Positions 57,729 through 64,000 of a DNA stretch of 64,000 bases are shown here, piece by piece. Each line of letters opens with the position of its first letter. The stretch's first letter is position 1. This DNA is from Laceyella sediminis (GTDB lineage: Bacteria; Bacillota; Bacilli; Thermoactinomycetales; Thermoactinomycetaceae): contig NZ_PVTZ01000004.1 in the NCBI RefSeq assembly GCF_003003125.1, positions 219,639 to 283,638 on the forward strand, given 5' to 3'. A program made the position numbers and the translations under genes. Under the pieces are notes generated by a model that made no database searches, was not told where the DNA came from, and saw nothing but the letters and a program-made list of their open reading frames with translations.

Positions 57729-59021
57729 TCATGCTGAATGATCGGCCGCTATGATCACGGGTTGGCGTTCCAACCGACGAAACATCGCCATGTATATGAA
57801 ACCGCCCAGCCAGGCAAGGCAAGCGAGCACAACAAACATCCATCCATACCCAACCCACGCTGCCAGAGGGATAGCAAAAGGCGCCAATGTTTTGCCAATC
57901 GTAAACCGCAAGCTGGCAGCAGCGAAATATTGCCCACGAATGTGTTCTGGAGCTAATTTGGAGACAAAGCTCTCTTGTAATCCCACTACCAACAGCTCTC
58001 CGACTGTAAACAGCACCATGGCCACCAATGCCACCCATATATTAGTGCTACTACCAAAAACCAACATGGAAACCCCGTACAAAAACGCGGAAGAGAGGAA
58101 AACCCTTTTCTCCCGCATCCGACCAACCCATCGGCTGACCCAAACAGTAAACAGGGCAATCAATAGGCCATTCTCGGCAACCAGCCACCCGAAAAATGTC
58201 GTTCCGCCTGCTTCAAGAGACCACTCACCAACATGGAATAAGGTTTGTTTCGGGAATTTCTCCGTCACATAAATGCTCAGCGCCAAATCGAGTTGCATAA
58301 ACGTTTGGGCCACCAAAATCCCCGCCAAAATAAACAGCATGAAGGTGCGGTCGGACAAAATGACTCGATAATCCTGCAAATGACTGTGCACAAATTGCCG
58401 CCAACCCCGTGCGGTGAATCGTTTTCCTTGGTGGGCCACCGCTCGCCCCGGAATTGTTTCACTCACATAACGCCGAATGAGCAACGACAGCACAAAGGCG
58501 GTCAACGCCGCAACCAACAACAAACCAAACCGATAATGAAAGAAAAAGATGCTTCCCAATAACGGGCCGATCACCACAGATAAGTTAATAGCTGTATAAA
58601 AAATGGCGAACACTTGGTTGCGATCTTCCTCTTTCACCAAGTCCGCTACCATTGCATGGCTCGCCGGCCAGTAAAGGGATCCGCAAATCCCGAGCGCCGC
58701 AAAACTGATGTATGTCAAAATGGGGGAAGTGTACCATGGAGAATTGGCAAAGGCAAACACCAAGAACGAGACGCCTTTAGCAAGCGCAGATAGCTCCATC
58801 ATCCGTTTCCTCCCAAATCGGTCGGCGCAATAACCGCCGATCAGATTGGCGATCACCCCCAACAATTGGGAAAAAACCAGCATTCCCCCCGCCCATTCCT
58901 TTCCAAACGCTTGCGAAAAATAGACGGACATAAACGGAAAAAACATCCAAAACAACACATTGGTAATCCCTTCGCCAAATAAGCGAATCTTCAAATTCAA
59001 ATCCCAATCTTTTAAAAACAT
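57729..59021 (-). CDS. MFS transporter
   Basis: A 430-residue major facilitator with about twelve membrane helices. The loop 2-3 motif GGYCADRFGRKRMME (about 61-75) is the MFS motif A. Helix 5 and the central loop (SETIPGRAVAHQGKRF) separate the two halves. Multidrug or metabolite efflux is typical for this group (DHA1-like), but the substrate is unknown. The ATG at 59021 follows GGAGGCTACGGT; a longer frame to 59063 lacks a ribosome site. It stands alone. Export of the NRPS product is possible but not indicated by position (11 kb away). Confidence 0.88.
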   Translation of the reverse strand: MFLKDWDLNLKIRLFGEGITNVLFWMFFPFMSVYFSQAFGKEWAGGMLVFSQLLGVIANLIGGYCADRFGRKRMMELSALAKGVSFLVFAFANSPWYTSPILTYISFAALGICGSLYWPASHAMVADLVKEEDRNQVFAIFYTAINLSVVIGPLLGSIFFFHYRFGLLLVAALTAFVLSLLIRRYVSETIPGRAVAHQGKRFTARGWRQFVHSHLQDYRVILSDRTFMLFILAGILVAQTFMQLDLALSIYVTEKFPKQTLFHVGEWSLEAGGTTFFGWLVAENGLLIALFTVWVSRWVGRMREKRVFLSSAFLYGVSMLVFGSSTNIWVALVAMVLFTVGELLVVGLQESFVSKLAPEHIRGQYFAAASLRFTIGKTLAPFAIPLAAWVGYGWMFVVLACLAWLGGFIYMAMFRRLERQPVIIAADHSA

Positions 59022-59489
59022 ACCGTAGCCTCCAATGAAATTCAAAGCTGATTCACTTATCAAACAACAACAAAAAACACTGGCAAATATCTTTTACCAG
59101 TGTGTGCGCTCTCCATTTCAATTGGACCAGAACAGAATATCATCCATCCTAGTGTAAAGAATTGATGAGGGGATTGTAACACCGCACGCGGTAAAAAATA
59201 AAGCCTTCATTATGCTGATATTGGAATTGGTCGATTACCATTACTCGTTTCATCATCACGGTGCATCCCCTTTCTCACTTATTTTTGAAAGCATTTGTTG
59301 TTTTATTGGATCACTATCCGTCCAGATAGAACCCATGTTCGTTTTCATTGTACGAAATTCACAACCAATTGTCAAATCAGTAAGCAGATATCAAATTGTC
59401 AACATTCTGCATAAAAAATATAACCTCCCTCCCCCTCTGATTCACTGCTTTATGTATTGTTTTAGAAGCATATGAATAGTCATTGATCA
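59022..59489. other. Intergenic, no gene seen
   Basis: AT-rich stretch holding the MFS 5' region; no frame with a ribosome site is seen on either strand. Confidence 0.55.
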
Positions 59490-59663
59490 TCACTTTCTGT
59501 TTTCTTGCCTTTGGTTTATTAATTTTAACCTGGAATATATCCATTCTCTCTTTTGCTTCGTAAACCGGCGGCTGAAATATTCTTCAGTCACGCCGAGATA
59601 CTTCGCCAATTTTTCGACCATTTCAGAAGGGGTGGTTTTTCTTTTGCTATTTTCACGCCCCAT
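59490..59663 (-). CDS. Small HTH-like protein
   Basis: A 57-residue basic protein. The stretch SEMVEKLAKYLGVTEEYFSRRF (residues 13-34) is spaced like the helix-turn-helix of XRE or sigma-type binding proteins, where LGV is the turn. An ATG at 59663 follows AAAGGAG at about 10 bases. The protein is too short for a whole XRE domain, so it may be a truncated regulator or a dedicated small binding protein. It lies next to MITE copy 2 in a decayed region. Confidence 0.45.
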   Translation of the reverse strand: MGRENSKRKTTPSEMVEKLAKYLGVTEEYFSRRFTKQKREWIYSRLKLINQRQENRK

Positions 59664-59802
59664 TGATCCAACACTCCTTTGCCTATGCCAGCTATAAACA
59701 TCCTACATTTGTTAATTTATACAAATCCTGTTCATACTCCTTTTCACCTAATGAAAAAGACCCGTTCCCTTGTTAAGCGTGATTGGATATTTCCACTGTC
59801 AC

Positions 59803-59937
59803 TAGGATGTGTCTAATAAATAGGCCAGCGGCTCCAAAACCATTTTCTCATTCGCTTCACGCGTGGCGAGGCGCTCATCGAGAAAAGGTTTTTCCGCCGC
59901 TTCTTCCCCACCAATTTGATTTACCAGACACGCCCTA
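59803..59937. mobile_element. MITE-like element, copy 2
   Basis: A 131-bp copy bounded by TA at 59803-59804 and 59936-59937, with end repeats GGATGTGTCTAATAAATA and (complement) GGGCGTGTCTGGTAAATC. It is in the same orientation as copy 1 and highly similar to it. The sequence from 59664 to 59802 shows no gene. Confidence 0.78.
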
Positions 59938-60105
59938 GTGAATGACAGAGCGATTTTGGACAAACTAACAATGGGCCTCGTCTGCTTGCGCAGCTTCTCT
60001 CCCACTCACTTCCTTTCAGTCGCCAACACGAGCGGGAAAGCAGCTTGCAACAGCTTGTTCCCCCTCTTCATGCCCATAACCGAAACAAAAGAGAGGTGCA
60101 AAACC

Positions 60106-60189
60106 GTGGAATCCTTTATCACCTATCTCCCTTTCTTCCTTTTCGGCTCCATCTATCTCATGTTGGGATGGCTGGTAATAAAAGGATGA
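60106..60189 (+). CDS. Possible 27-residue membrane microprotein
   Basis: A GTG at 60106, 9 bases after GAGAGG, opens a 27-residue frame that is nearly one hydrophobic helix (ITYLPFFLFGSIYLMLGWLV) with a Lys-Gly end. Size and shape match known membrane microproteins, but chance cannot be excluded. Confidence 0.3.
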   Translation: MESFITYLPFFLFGSIYLMLGWLVIKG

Positions 60190-60295
60190 CCCCTCCCCCA
60201 AGTCTCACCATCAGCACATTCCTTCTTCCTTGCATATCACTTACCGTACATCACTGTCTACCCGTGCAAACAGGCCCCGCAATTGTAAACATATT

Positions 60296-60338
60296 AAAAA
60301 GCCACAGTCCCTGGACACCTCAGGGGTTGTGGCTTTTT
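60296..60338 (-). terminator. Terminator after the downstream Imm11-like gene
   Basis: AAAAAGCCACA and TGTGGCTTTTT pair at the base of a hairpin with an inner CCCTG/CAGGG stem. It works in both directions and lies 9 bases past the immunity gene stop. Confidence 0.85.
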
Positions 60339-60347
60339 GCAGTTTTG

Positions 60348-60884
60348 CTATGCGTTCTTATTCCATATCTCCCTAAATTTTAGGCCCACAAGTTCATGCT
60401 GATTATACTTTTCTACAAATAAATCCGATACATAAATTGATCCTGGATCCTGAGGGATCTTAAACATTATTTGTTCCTTCACTTTCTCTGGAACAAACTC
60501 ATGCTTTACAATCCGCATGATCCTCCCACTACTTACAAATCGCTTGACTTCCGATTGCTCTTCATCTAATCCGTCTATAATATTGGTTAAATTGTATGCA
60601 AAGTAATCTTCATTTTCGATTGTTACTGTTAAAAACTCACCCAGAGGTCTCAGCAATCCATAAAAACATTCCTTTGCTTTTTGGCTAAACACCGGGACAT
60701 ACTTTAACAAATTCGGGAAATCACTCCTCGGAAATTCCTTCTTAGACTCAGGCACTTTCAGTTCAATAGACTCCCAATTTTTAATCAGTGATTTGCCCAA
60801 TTGTTCCAATTGATCAAATAATTGTTCTTTTATTGGTGCTATAGACTGATAAGAGTAATCCTGATCAAGAACATAGATTTTCAT
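60348..60884 (-). CDS. Imm11-like (DUF1629) immunity protein, copy A
   Basis: A 178-residue protein with the Imm11/DUF1629 pattern: FPRSDFPNLLKYVPVFSQKAKECF (about 50-73), NLTNIIDGLDEEQSEVKRF (about 98-116), GRIMRIVKHEF and FKIPQDPGSIYVSDLFVEKY near the C-terminus, ending in a GLKFREIW motif. Imm11 proteins neutralise toxin domains of polymorphic toxins (family knowledge). Its ATG overlaps the stop of a short upstream frame that looks like the end of a toxin (60881-61036), the classical order. It has a similar partner upstream at 61071-61607. AT-rich composition suggests horizontal origin. Confidence 0.75.
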   Translation of the reverse strand: MKIYVLDQDYSYQSIAPIKEQLFDQLEQLGKSLIKNWESIELKVPESKKEFPRSDFPNLLKYVPVFSQKAKECFYGLLRPLGEFLTVTIENEDYFAYNLTNIIDGLDEEQSEVKRFVSSGRIMRIVKHEFVPEKVKEQIMFKIPQDPGSIYVSDLFVEKYNQHELVGLKFREIWNKNA

Positions 60885-61036
60885 ACCTTTTCACTAATTC
60901 CTTGCAACACTTCTATTAGTTCATCACTTGTATTTACAGTTCTCAGTCTCCTGTGCAACTCGGCATAATAAACATCTATATATCCCGCTTCGCTATCTCC
61001 ACTACGTTTATGAGAAACAACTGGTTGAATAATCGC
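60881..61036 (-). pseudogene. Remnant of a polymorphic-toxin C-terminus
   Basis: A 51-codon open stretch after a TAG at 61037-61039, without a start or ribosome site, ends in TGA overlapping the ATG of immunity copy A. The translation (VSHKRSGDSEAGYIDVYYAE followed by LHRRLR) resembles the His-rich tail of HNH/AHH-type nuclease toxin domains. Such a start-less fragment directly before an immunity gene is typical of a decayed or displaced toxin cassette. The exact toxin family is not certain. Confidence 0.5.
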
Positions 61037-61070
61037 CTACATATTTTTGAAAGCATGTTCACCTGCTCAC

Positions 61071-61607
61071 CTACTGTTCATTACTCCAAACTTCCTTAAA
61101 CACTAATCCTGATAAAACATTATTTTTGTAAATCGAAACAAACTCATCCGATACAAAAATACTACCAGGATCTTCAGGTATTTTAAAAATAATCTCATCT
61201 CTAACCAATTCTTCTACAAAGACATATTTTTTAATATCCATGATTCTTCCATCGGTAAACCTTATAACGTCAGAGTTGATTTCATCCAATGCCGTCAAAT
61301 TATTCAATGTATTATATAAAAAACAGTTATCCCTTCCCTCTACATCAAGCTCTAAAAACTCACCGTATTGCTCCAATACATCTTGAAAAATCTCTTTTGC
61401 TTTTGGACCAAAAACAGGGGCATTTGGTAGGAAGCCTGGGAAATCACTAGATGGTCTATCTTTTCTGCTTGCGGGAACATACACCTCCAGTTTTTCCCAT
61501 CCATTTGTCAACGGGCATCCCAATCGTTTCAAAATATATAAATCACTCCCATTTTTAGTCATGAGAATCTGATATCTAAAGTCGTTATTCAATTGATATA
61601 TTTTCAA
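61071..61607 (-). CDS. Imm11-like (DUF1629) immunity protein, copy B
   Basis: A 178-residue paralogue of copy A with the same blocks: SSDFPGFLPNAPVFGPKAKEIF, LYNTLNNLTALDEINSDV, GRIMDIKKYVF, FKIPEDPGSIFVSDEFV, and GLVFKEVW at the end. The start is TTG at 61607, 8 bases after GGGAG. The two copies are clearly diverged in sequence, so they may protect against different toxin variants. No toxin gene is present upstream; the next sequence is a decayed MITE. Confidence 0.75.
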   Translation of the reverse strand: MKIYQLNNDFRYQILMTKNGSDLYILKRLGCPLTNGWEKLEVYVPASRKDRPSSDFPGFLPNAPVFGPKAKEIFQDVLEQYGEFLELDVEGRDNCFLYNTLNNLTALDEINSDVIRFTDGRIMDIKKYVFVEELVRDEIIFKIPEDPGSIFVSDEFVSIYKNNVLSGLVFKEVWSNEQ

Positions 61608-61763
61608 TTGTTATTCTCCCTTATCTATTCTGTTTCATTCCTTCTTTACTCTTAAATCCTCCAGAGTCTGCACATGCTGTACACGTCGAAACAGCTCATC
61701 GTAGTATGAATTAGTATGAACAAGCGTATGCGGTACACATCGGAGCTGTAACTGTAATAGTGG

Positions 61764-61850
61764 TAGAAGCGGCGGCGGAAAAACCTTTTCCCAATGAGCG
61801 CCTCGTCACGCGTGAAGCGAATGGGAAAACGGTTTTGGAGCCGCCGGCTT
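61764..61850. mobile_element. MITE-like element, relic copy 3
   Basis: About 87 bases match the core of copies 1 and 2 in the opposite orientation (GAAGCGGCGGCGGAAAAACC ... GGTTTTGGAGCCGCCGG). The terminal repeats are no longer recognisable. No gene is seen in 61608-61945. Confidence 0.65.
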
Positions 61851-61945
61851 ATGGAAGGGAATGAAGAAAGGGGGCAATATACAATGGAAGGGTAGGTAAT
61901 ATAGAACATATCATTTCCTACAAACAATTGCCCGGTTAAAATAAA

Positions 61946-61982
61946 AAAACCACAACCCCTGACGTCTCAGGGGCTATGGCTT
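61946..61982 (-). terminator. Terminator of the RNase J gene
   Basis: On the minus strand GCCCCTGA and TCAGGGGT form the inner stem, extended by AGCCATA/TGTGGT, and TTTTTTTA follows. Confidence 0.85.
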
Positions 61983-62001
61983 ATGTGCGGTTACGTTCTG
62001 A

Positions 62002-63678
62002 CTATACTTCCATGATAATTGGAAGAATCATGGGGCGGCGGCGTGTCCGCTCAAACAAGAATTTGCTAAGTGCATCGCGAATGCTTGTTTTGAGGGAAGC
62101 CCACTCGCTCACTTGGTCTTTCATGCATTTTTCCATGGTCATGCTTACAATCCGATTTGCTTCATCCAAGAGCTGTTCAGATTCCCGGACGTACACGAAG
62201 CCACGGGAGATGATGTCTGGTCCGGAAAGGATGGCTCCGTTTGCCTTGCTAAGGGTGACAACAACGACTAAGATACCATCTTGCGATAAGAGTTTGCGGT
62301 CTCTAAGTACAATGTTTCCAACGTCGCCAACTCCTAAACCGTCGATGAGCACTTTTCCTGTTGTAATTTTTGGACCGTATCTTGCTTTACCGCCGGAGAT
62401 CTCAACCGTATCCCCGTTGTCGCAGATAAAGATGTTTTCGGGACGAACGCCTACTGATTCGGCGAGTTGGGCGTGAGCCCGCAACATGCGGTACTCACCA
62501 TGAATCGGAATAAAGTATTTGGGTTTGATCAAGCTCAACATCAATTTGAGATCTTCCTGAGAACCATGTCCGGAGACATGCACGTGGGAGGTGGTGCTGT
62601 AAACGACGTCAGCACCAATGCGGAACAACTGATCCACTGTGCGTCCAATCAGTTTTTCATTACCGGGAATCGGCGTTGCGGCGATAATCACTGTGTCACC
62701 GGGCAAGATTTCAACCTTGCGGTGGGAAGCGTTGGCCATGCGGGTCAGTGCCGACATGGATTCCCCTTGGCTTCCTGTTGAGATCACGGCTACGCGGTTG
62801 GCCGGCAAACGGTTGATCTCGTCCGGTTCAATGAGCAGGTCTGATGGGATATGTAGATAACCCAATTCGGATGCGATGTTCACCACGTTCACCATGCTGC
62901 GGCCCACGACAGCCAGCTTTCTTCCATAAAGCTGGCAAGCATCCACAACTTGTTGAATCCGGTGAATATTGGATGCGAAAGTTGCCACGATAACCCGTTG
63001 TTTCGCCTTCCGAAACACCTCGTTGATGCCTTCTCCAACAGTACGCTCAGATCCAGTAAAGCCAGCCCGTTCAGCGTTAGTACTATCGGATAAAAGACAT
63101 AAAACACCTTTTCTGCCGATTTCCGCCATCTTATGGATATCCGCCACTTTTTCATTGACCGGGGTCATATCGAATTTAAAATCCCCCGTGTGAACAACGT
63201 TACCTTCCGGCGTCTCAACACAGACTCCGACCGAGTCGGGAATGCTGTGGTTCGTATTGAAAAATGTCGCCTTCAAGGTGGAACCCAGTTTGATCTCTGA
63301 ATGGTTGTTGATGATATAGCGCTTGGTGTCGTTTAAGATATGCGCTTCCCGCAATTTATGCTCAACCAGTCCCATCGTCAGCTTTGTCGCATAGATCGGG
63401 ACGTTCAATTGACGCAAAATGTAAGGAAGTCCTCCGATATGGTCTTCATGTCCATGTGTTAAGATGATCCCACGAACTTTTTCCTTATTCTCAATCAGGT
63501 ATGTGATGTCTGGAATGACGATGTCGATTCCCAACATGTCCTCTTCTGGAAACATCAAACCCGCATCGATCACCACGATGTCATTCTCATACTGCACCAC
63601 ATACATGTTTTTTCCGATTTCGTCCAACCCACCGAGTGCAAAAATGTGTAATTTGCCTCGCTGGTTTTTGCTCAACAA
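62002..63678 (-). CDS. rnjB: Ribonuclease J (RnjB-type)
   Basis: A 558-residue metallo-beta-lactamase/beta-CASP ribonuclease. The metal site HGHEDHIGG (about 75-83) is intact, as are HTGDFKFD and SGHGSQEDLKLMLSLIKPKYFIPIHGEYRM. The beta-CASP domain and the C-terminal domain end with the family signature RRPMILPIIMEV. RNase J degrades and matures mRNA and rRNA 5' to 3' and as an endonuclease. SGHGSQE and DGLGVGD(V)GNIVLRDRKLLSQDGIL look more like B. subtilis RnjB than RnjA, but RnjB there has a degenerate HGHDEN motif, whereas this one keeps the full site. Start is TTG at 63678 or 63675 after AGGAGG. Confidence 0.9.
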   Translation of the reverse strand: MLSKNQRGKLHIFALGGLDEIGKNMYVVQYENDIVVIDAGLMFPEEDMLGIDIVIPDITYLIENKEKVRGIILTHGHEDHIGGLPYILRQLNVPIYATKLTMGLVEHKLREAHILNDTKRYIINNHSEIKLGSTLKATFFNTNHSIPDSVGVCVETPEGNVVHTGDFKFDMTPVNEKVADIHKMAEIGRKGVLCLLSDSTNAERAGFTGSERTVGEGINEVFRKAKQRVIVATFASNIHRIQQVVDACQLYGRKLAVVGRSMVNVVNIASELGYLHIPSDLLIEPDEINRLPANRVAVISTGSQGESMSALTRMANASHRKVEILPGDTVIIAATPIPGNEKLIGRTVDQLFRIGADVVYSTTSHVHVSGHGSQEDLKLMLSLIKPKYFIPIHGEYRMLRAHAQLAESVGVRPENIFICDNGDTVEISGGKARYGPKITTGKVLIDGLGVGDVGNIVLRDRKLLSQDGILVVVVTLSKANGAILSGPDIISRGFVYVRESEQLLDEANRIVSMTMEKCMKDQVSEWASLKTSIRDALSKFLFERTRRRPMILPIIMEV

Positions 63679-63825
63679 AGTAACCTCCTACATTTAGTTG
63701 TCGTCACCCGTAAACCGCACAATTCTCACTTGTTCTCATTATATACGATCAAAAAATGTGTATGCAACAAATTATTTTGTCGCAATATTGGAATGGTTGT
63801 CCGAGAATCCGTCTTCTCCACAAGC

Positions 63826-63854
63826 AAAAAAAGCTGACCAGAATGATGGTCAGC
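63826..63854 (-). terminator. Minus-strand terminator upstream of rnjB
   Basis: GCTGACC and GGTCAGC form a stem followed on the minus strand by seven T. It probably ends a gene lying beyond the right edge of the window. Confidence 0.75.
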
Positions 63855-63870
63855 CGAGAATGTTGACAAA

Positions 63871-63905
63871 CCCTGCGAATCAACTTTGTTGATCGCAGGG
63901 TTTTT
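63871..63905 (+). terminator. Plus-strand hairpin terminator near the right edge
   Basis: CCCTGCGA and TCGCAGGG flank an interior that also pairs (ATCAAC/GTTGAT) and are followed by TTTTT on the plus strand. No plus-strand gene is seen to its left, so its client is unknown. The remaining 63906-64000 shows no gene. Confidence 0.65.
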
Positions 63906-64000
63906 GTATATAAAAGGGATATAAACAATTAATGGATGAATATCAACCCATATAAACTTAAAACCACCTCCCTTACCTGCTCTCGAAAGCAGCATAGCCA

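Noticed and set aside
1..64000. CRISPR array, intact IS element, rRNA or tRNA genes
   Set aside because: No regularly spaced short repeats, transposase frame, or rRNA/tRNA signature was found on either strand. The only long repeats are the NRPS A-domain copies and the MITE-like units.

Overview
The window looks like chromosome of a spore-forming member of the Bacillota (Bacillales). It carries a SpoIIIE-type translocase, a tricistronic GerA-type germinant receptor, an H-type small acid-soluble spore protein, RNase J, TepA/YlzJ and a T-box-controlled thrS. GC is roughly 50%, with strong AGGAGG ribosome sites and frequent GTG/TTG starts. The family Thermoactinomycetaceae is a plausible host, but that is inference. 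Nearly all large genes lie on the minus strand.

Layout. 0-5 kb: start of a lipoprotein gene cut by the window edge, then a NupNOPQ-like nucleoside ABC importer (BMP lipoprotein, ATPase, two permeases). 5.2-7.5 kb: spoIIIE. 7.8-12.1 kb: an AT-richer accessory stretch with a MITE-like repeat, an orphan CrtI/CRTISO-like flavoprotein and three small membrane or membrane-anchored proteins. 12.2-14.4 kb: ylzJ, tepA, dfrA and a frameshifted DUF402 gene. 14.7-18.6 kb: spore germination operon. 18.8-21.1 kb: thrS with T-box leader and a consensus promoter.

21.2-46.5 kb: two giant nonribosomal peptide synthetase genes, transcribed 46.5 to 21.2. Together they encode seven modules predicted to build Leu, D-Leu, Leu, D-X, Ile, Leu, (D-)Leu, where X is unassigned. 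The line starts with only the C-terminal half of a condensation domain. It ends in an epimerization domain with no thioesterase and no donor docking tail. Modules 2 and 3 share a near-identical 1.5-kb adenylation-domain repeat.

47-64 kb: M29 aminopeptidase, an SPFH protein with an odd C-terminus plus a tiny membrane partner, an alpha/beta hydrolase, a histidine phosphatase, sspH, the glyoxylate-bypass genes aceB-aceA, an S66 LD-carboxypeptidase, an MFS transporter, a decayed toxin fragment with two Imm11-like immunity genes, two more MITE copies, and rnjB.

In Bacillus subtilis rnjB, tepA, ylzJ and spoIIIE are adjacent. Here the same order and strand are kept, but about 49 kb (including the NRPS) lies between rnjB and tepA, and about 4.7 kb between ylzJ and spoIIIE. 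This suggests accessory DNA accumulated in an ancestral core block. All functional calls come from reading motifs in the sequence; no database search was run.
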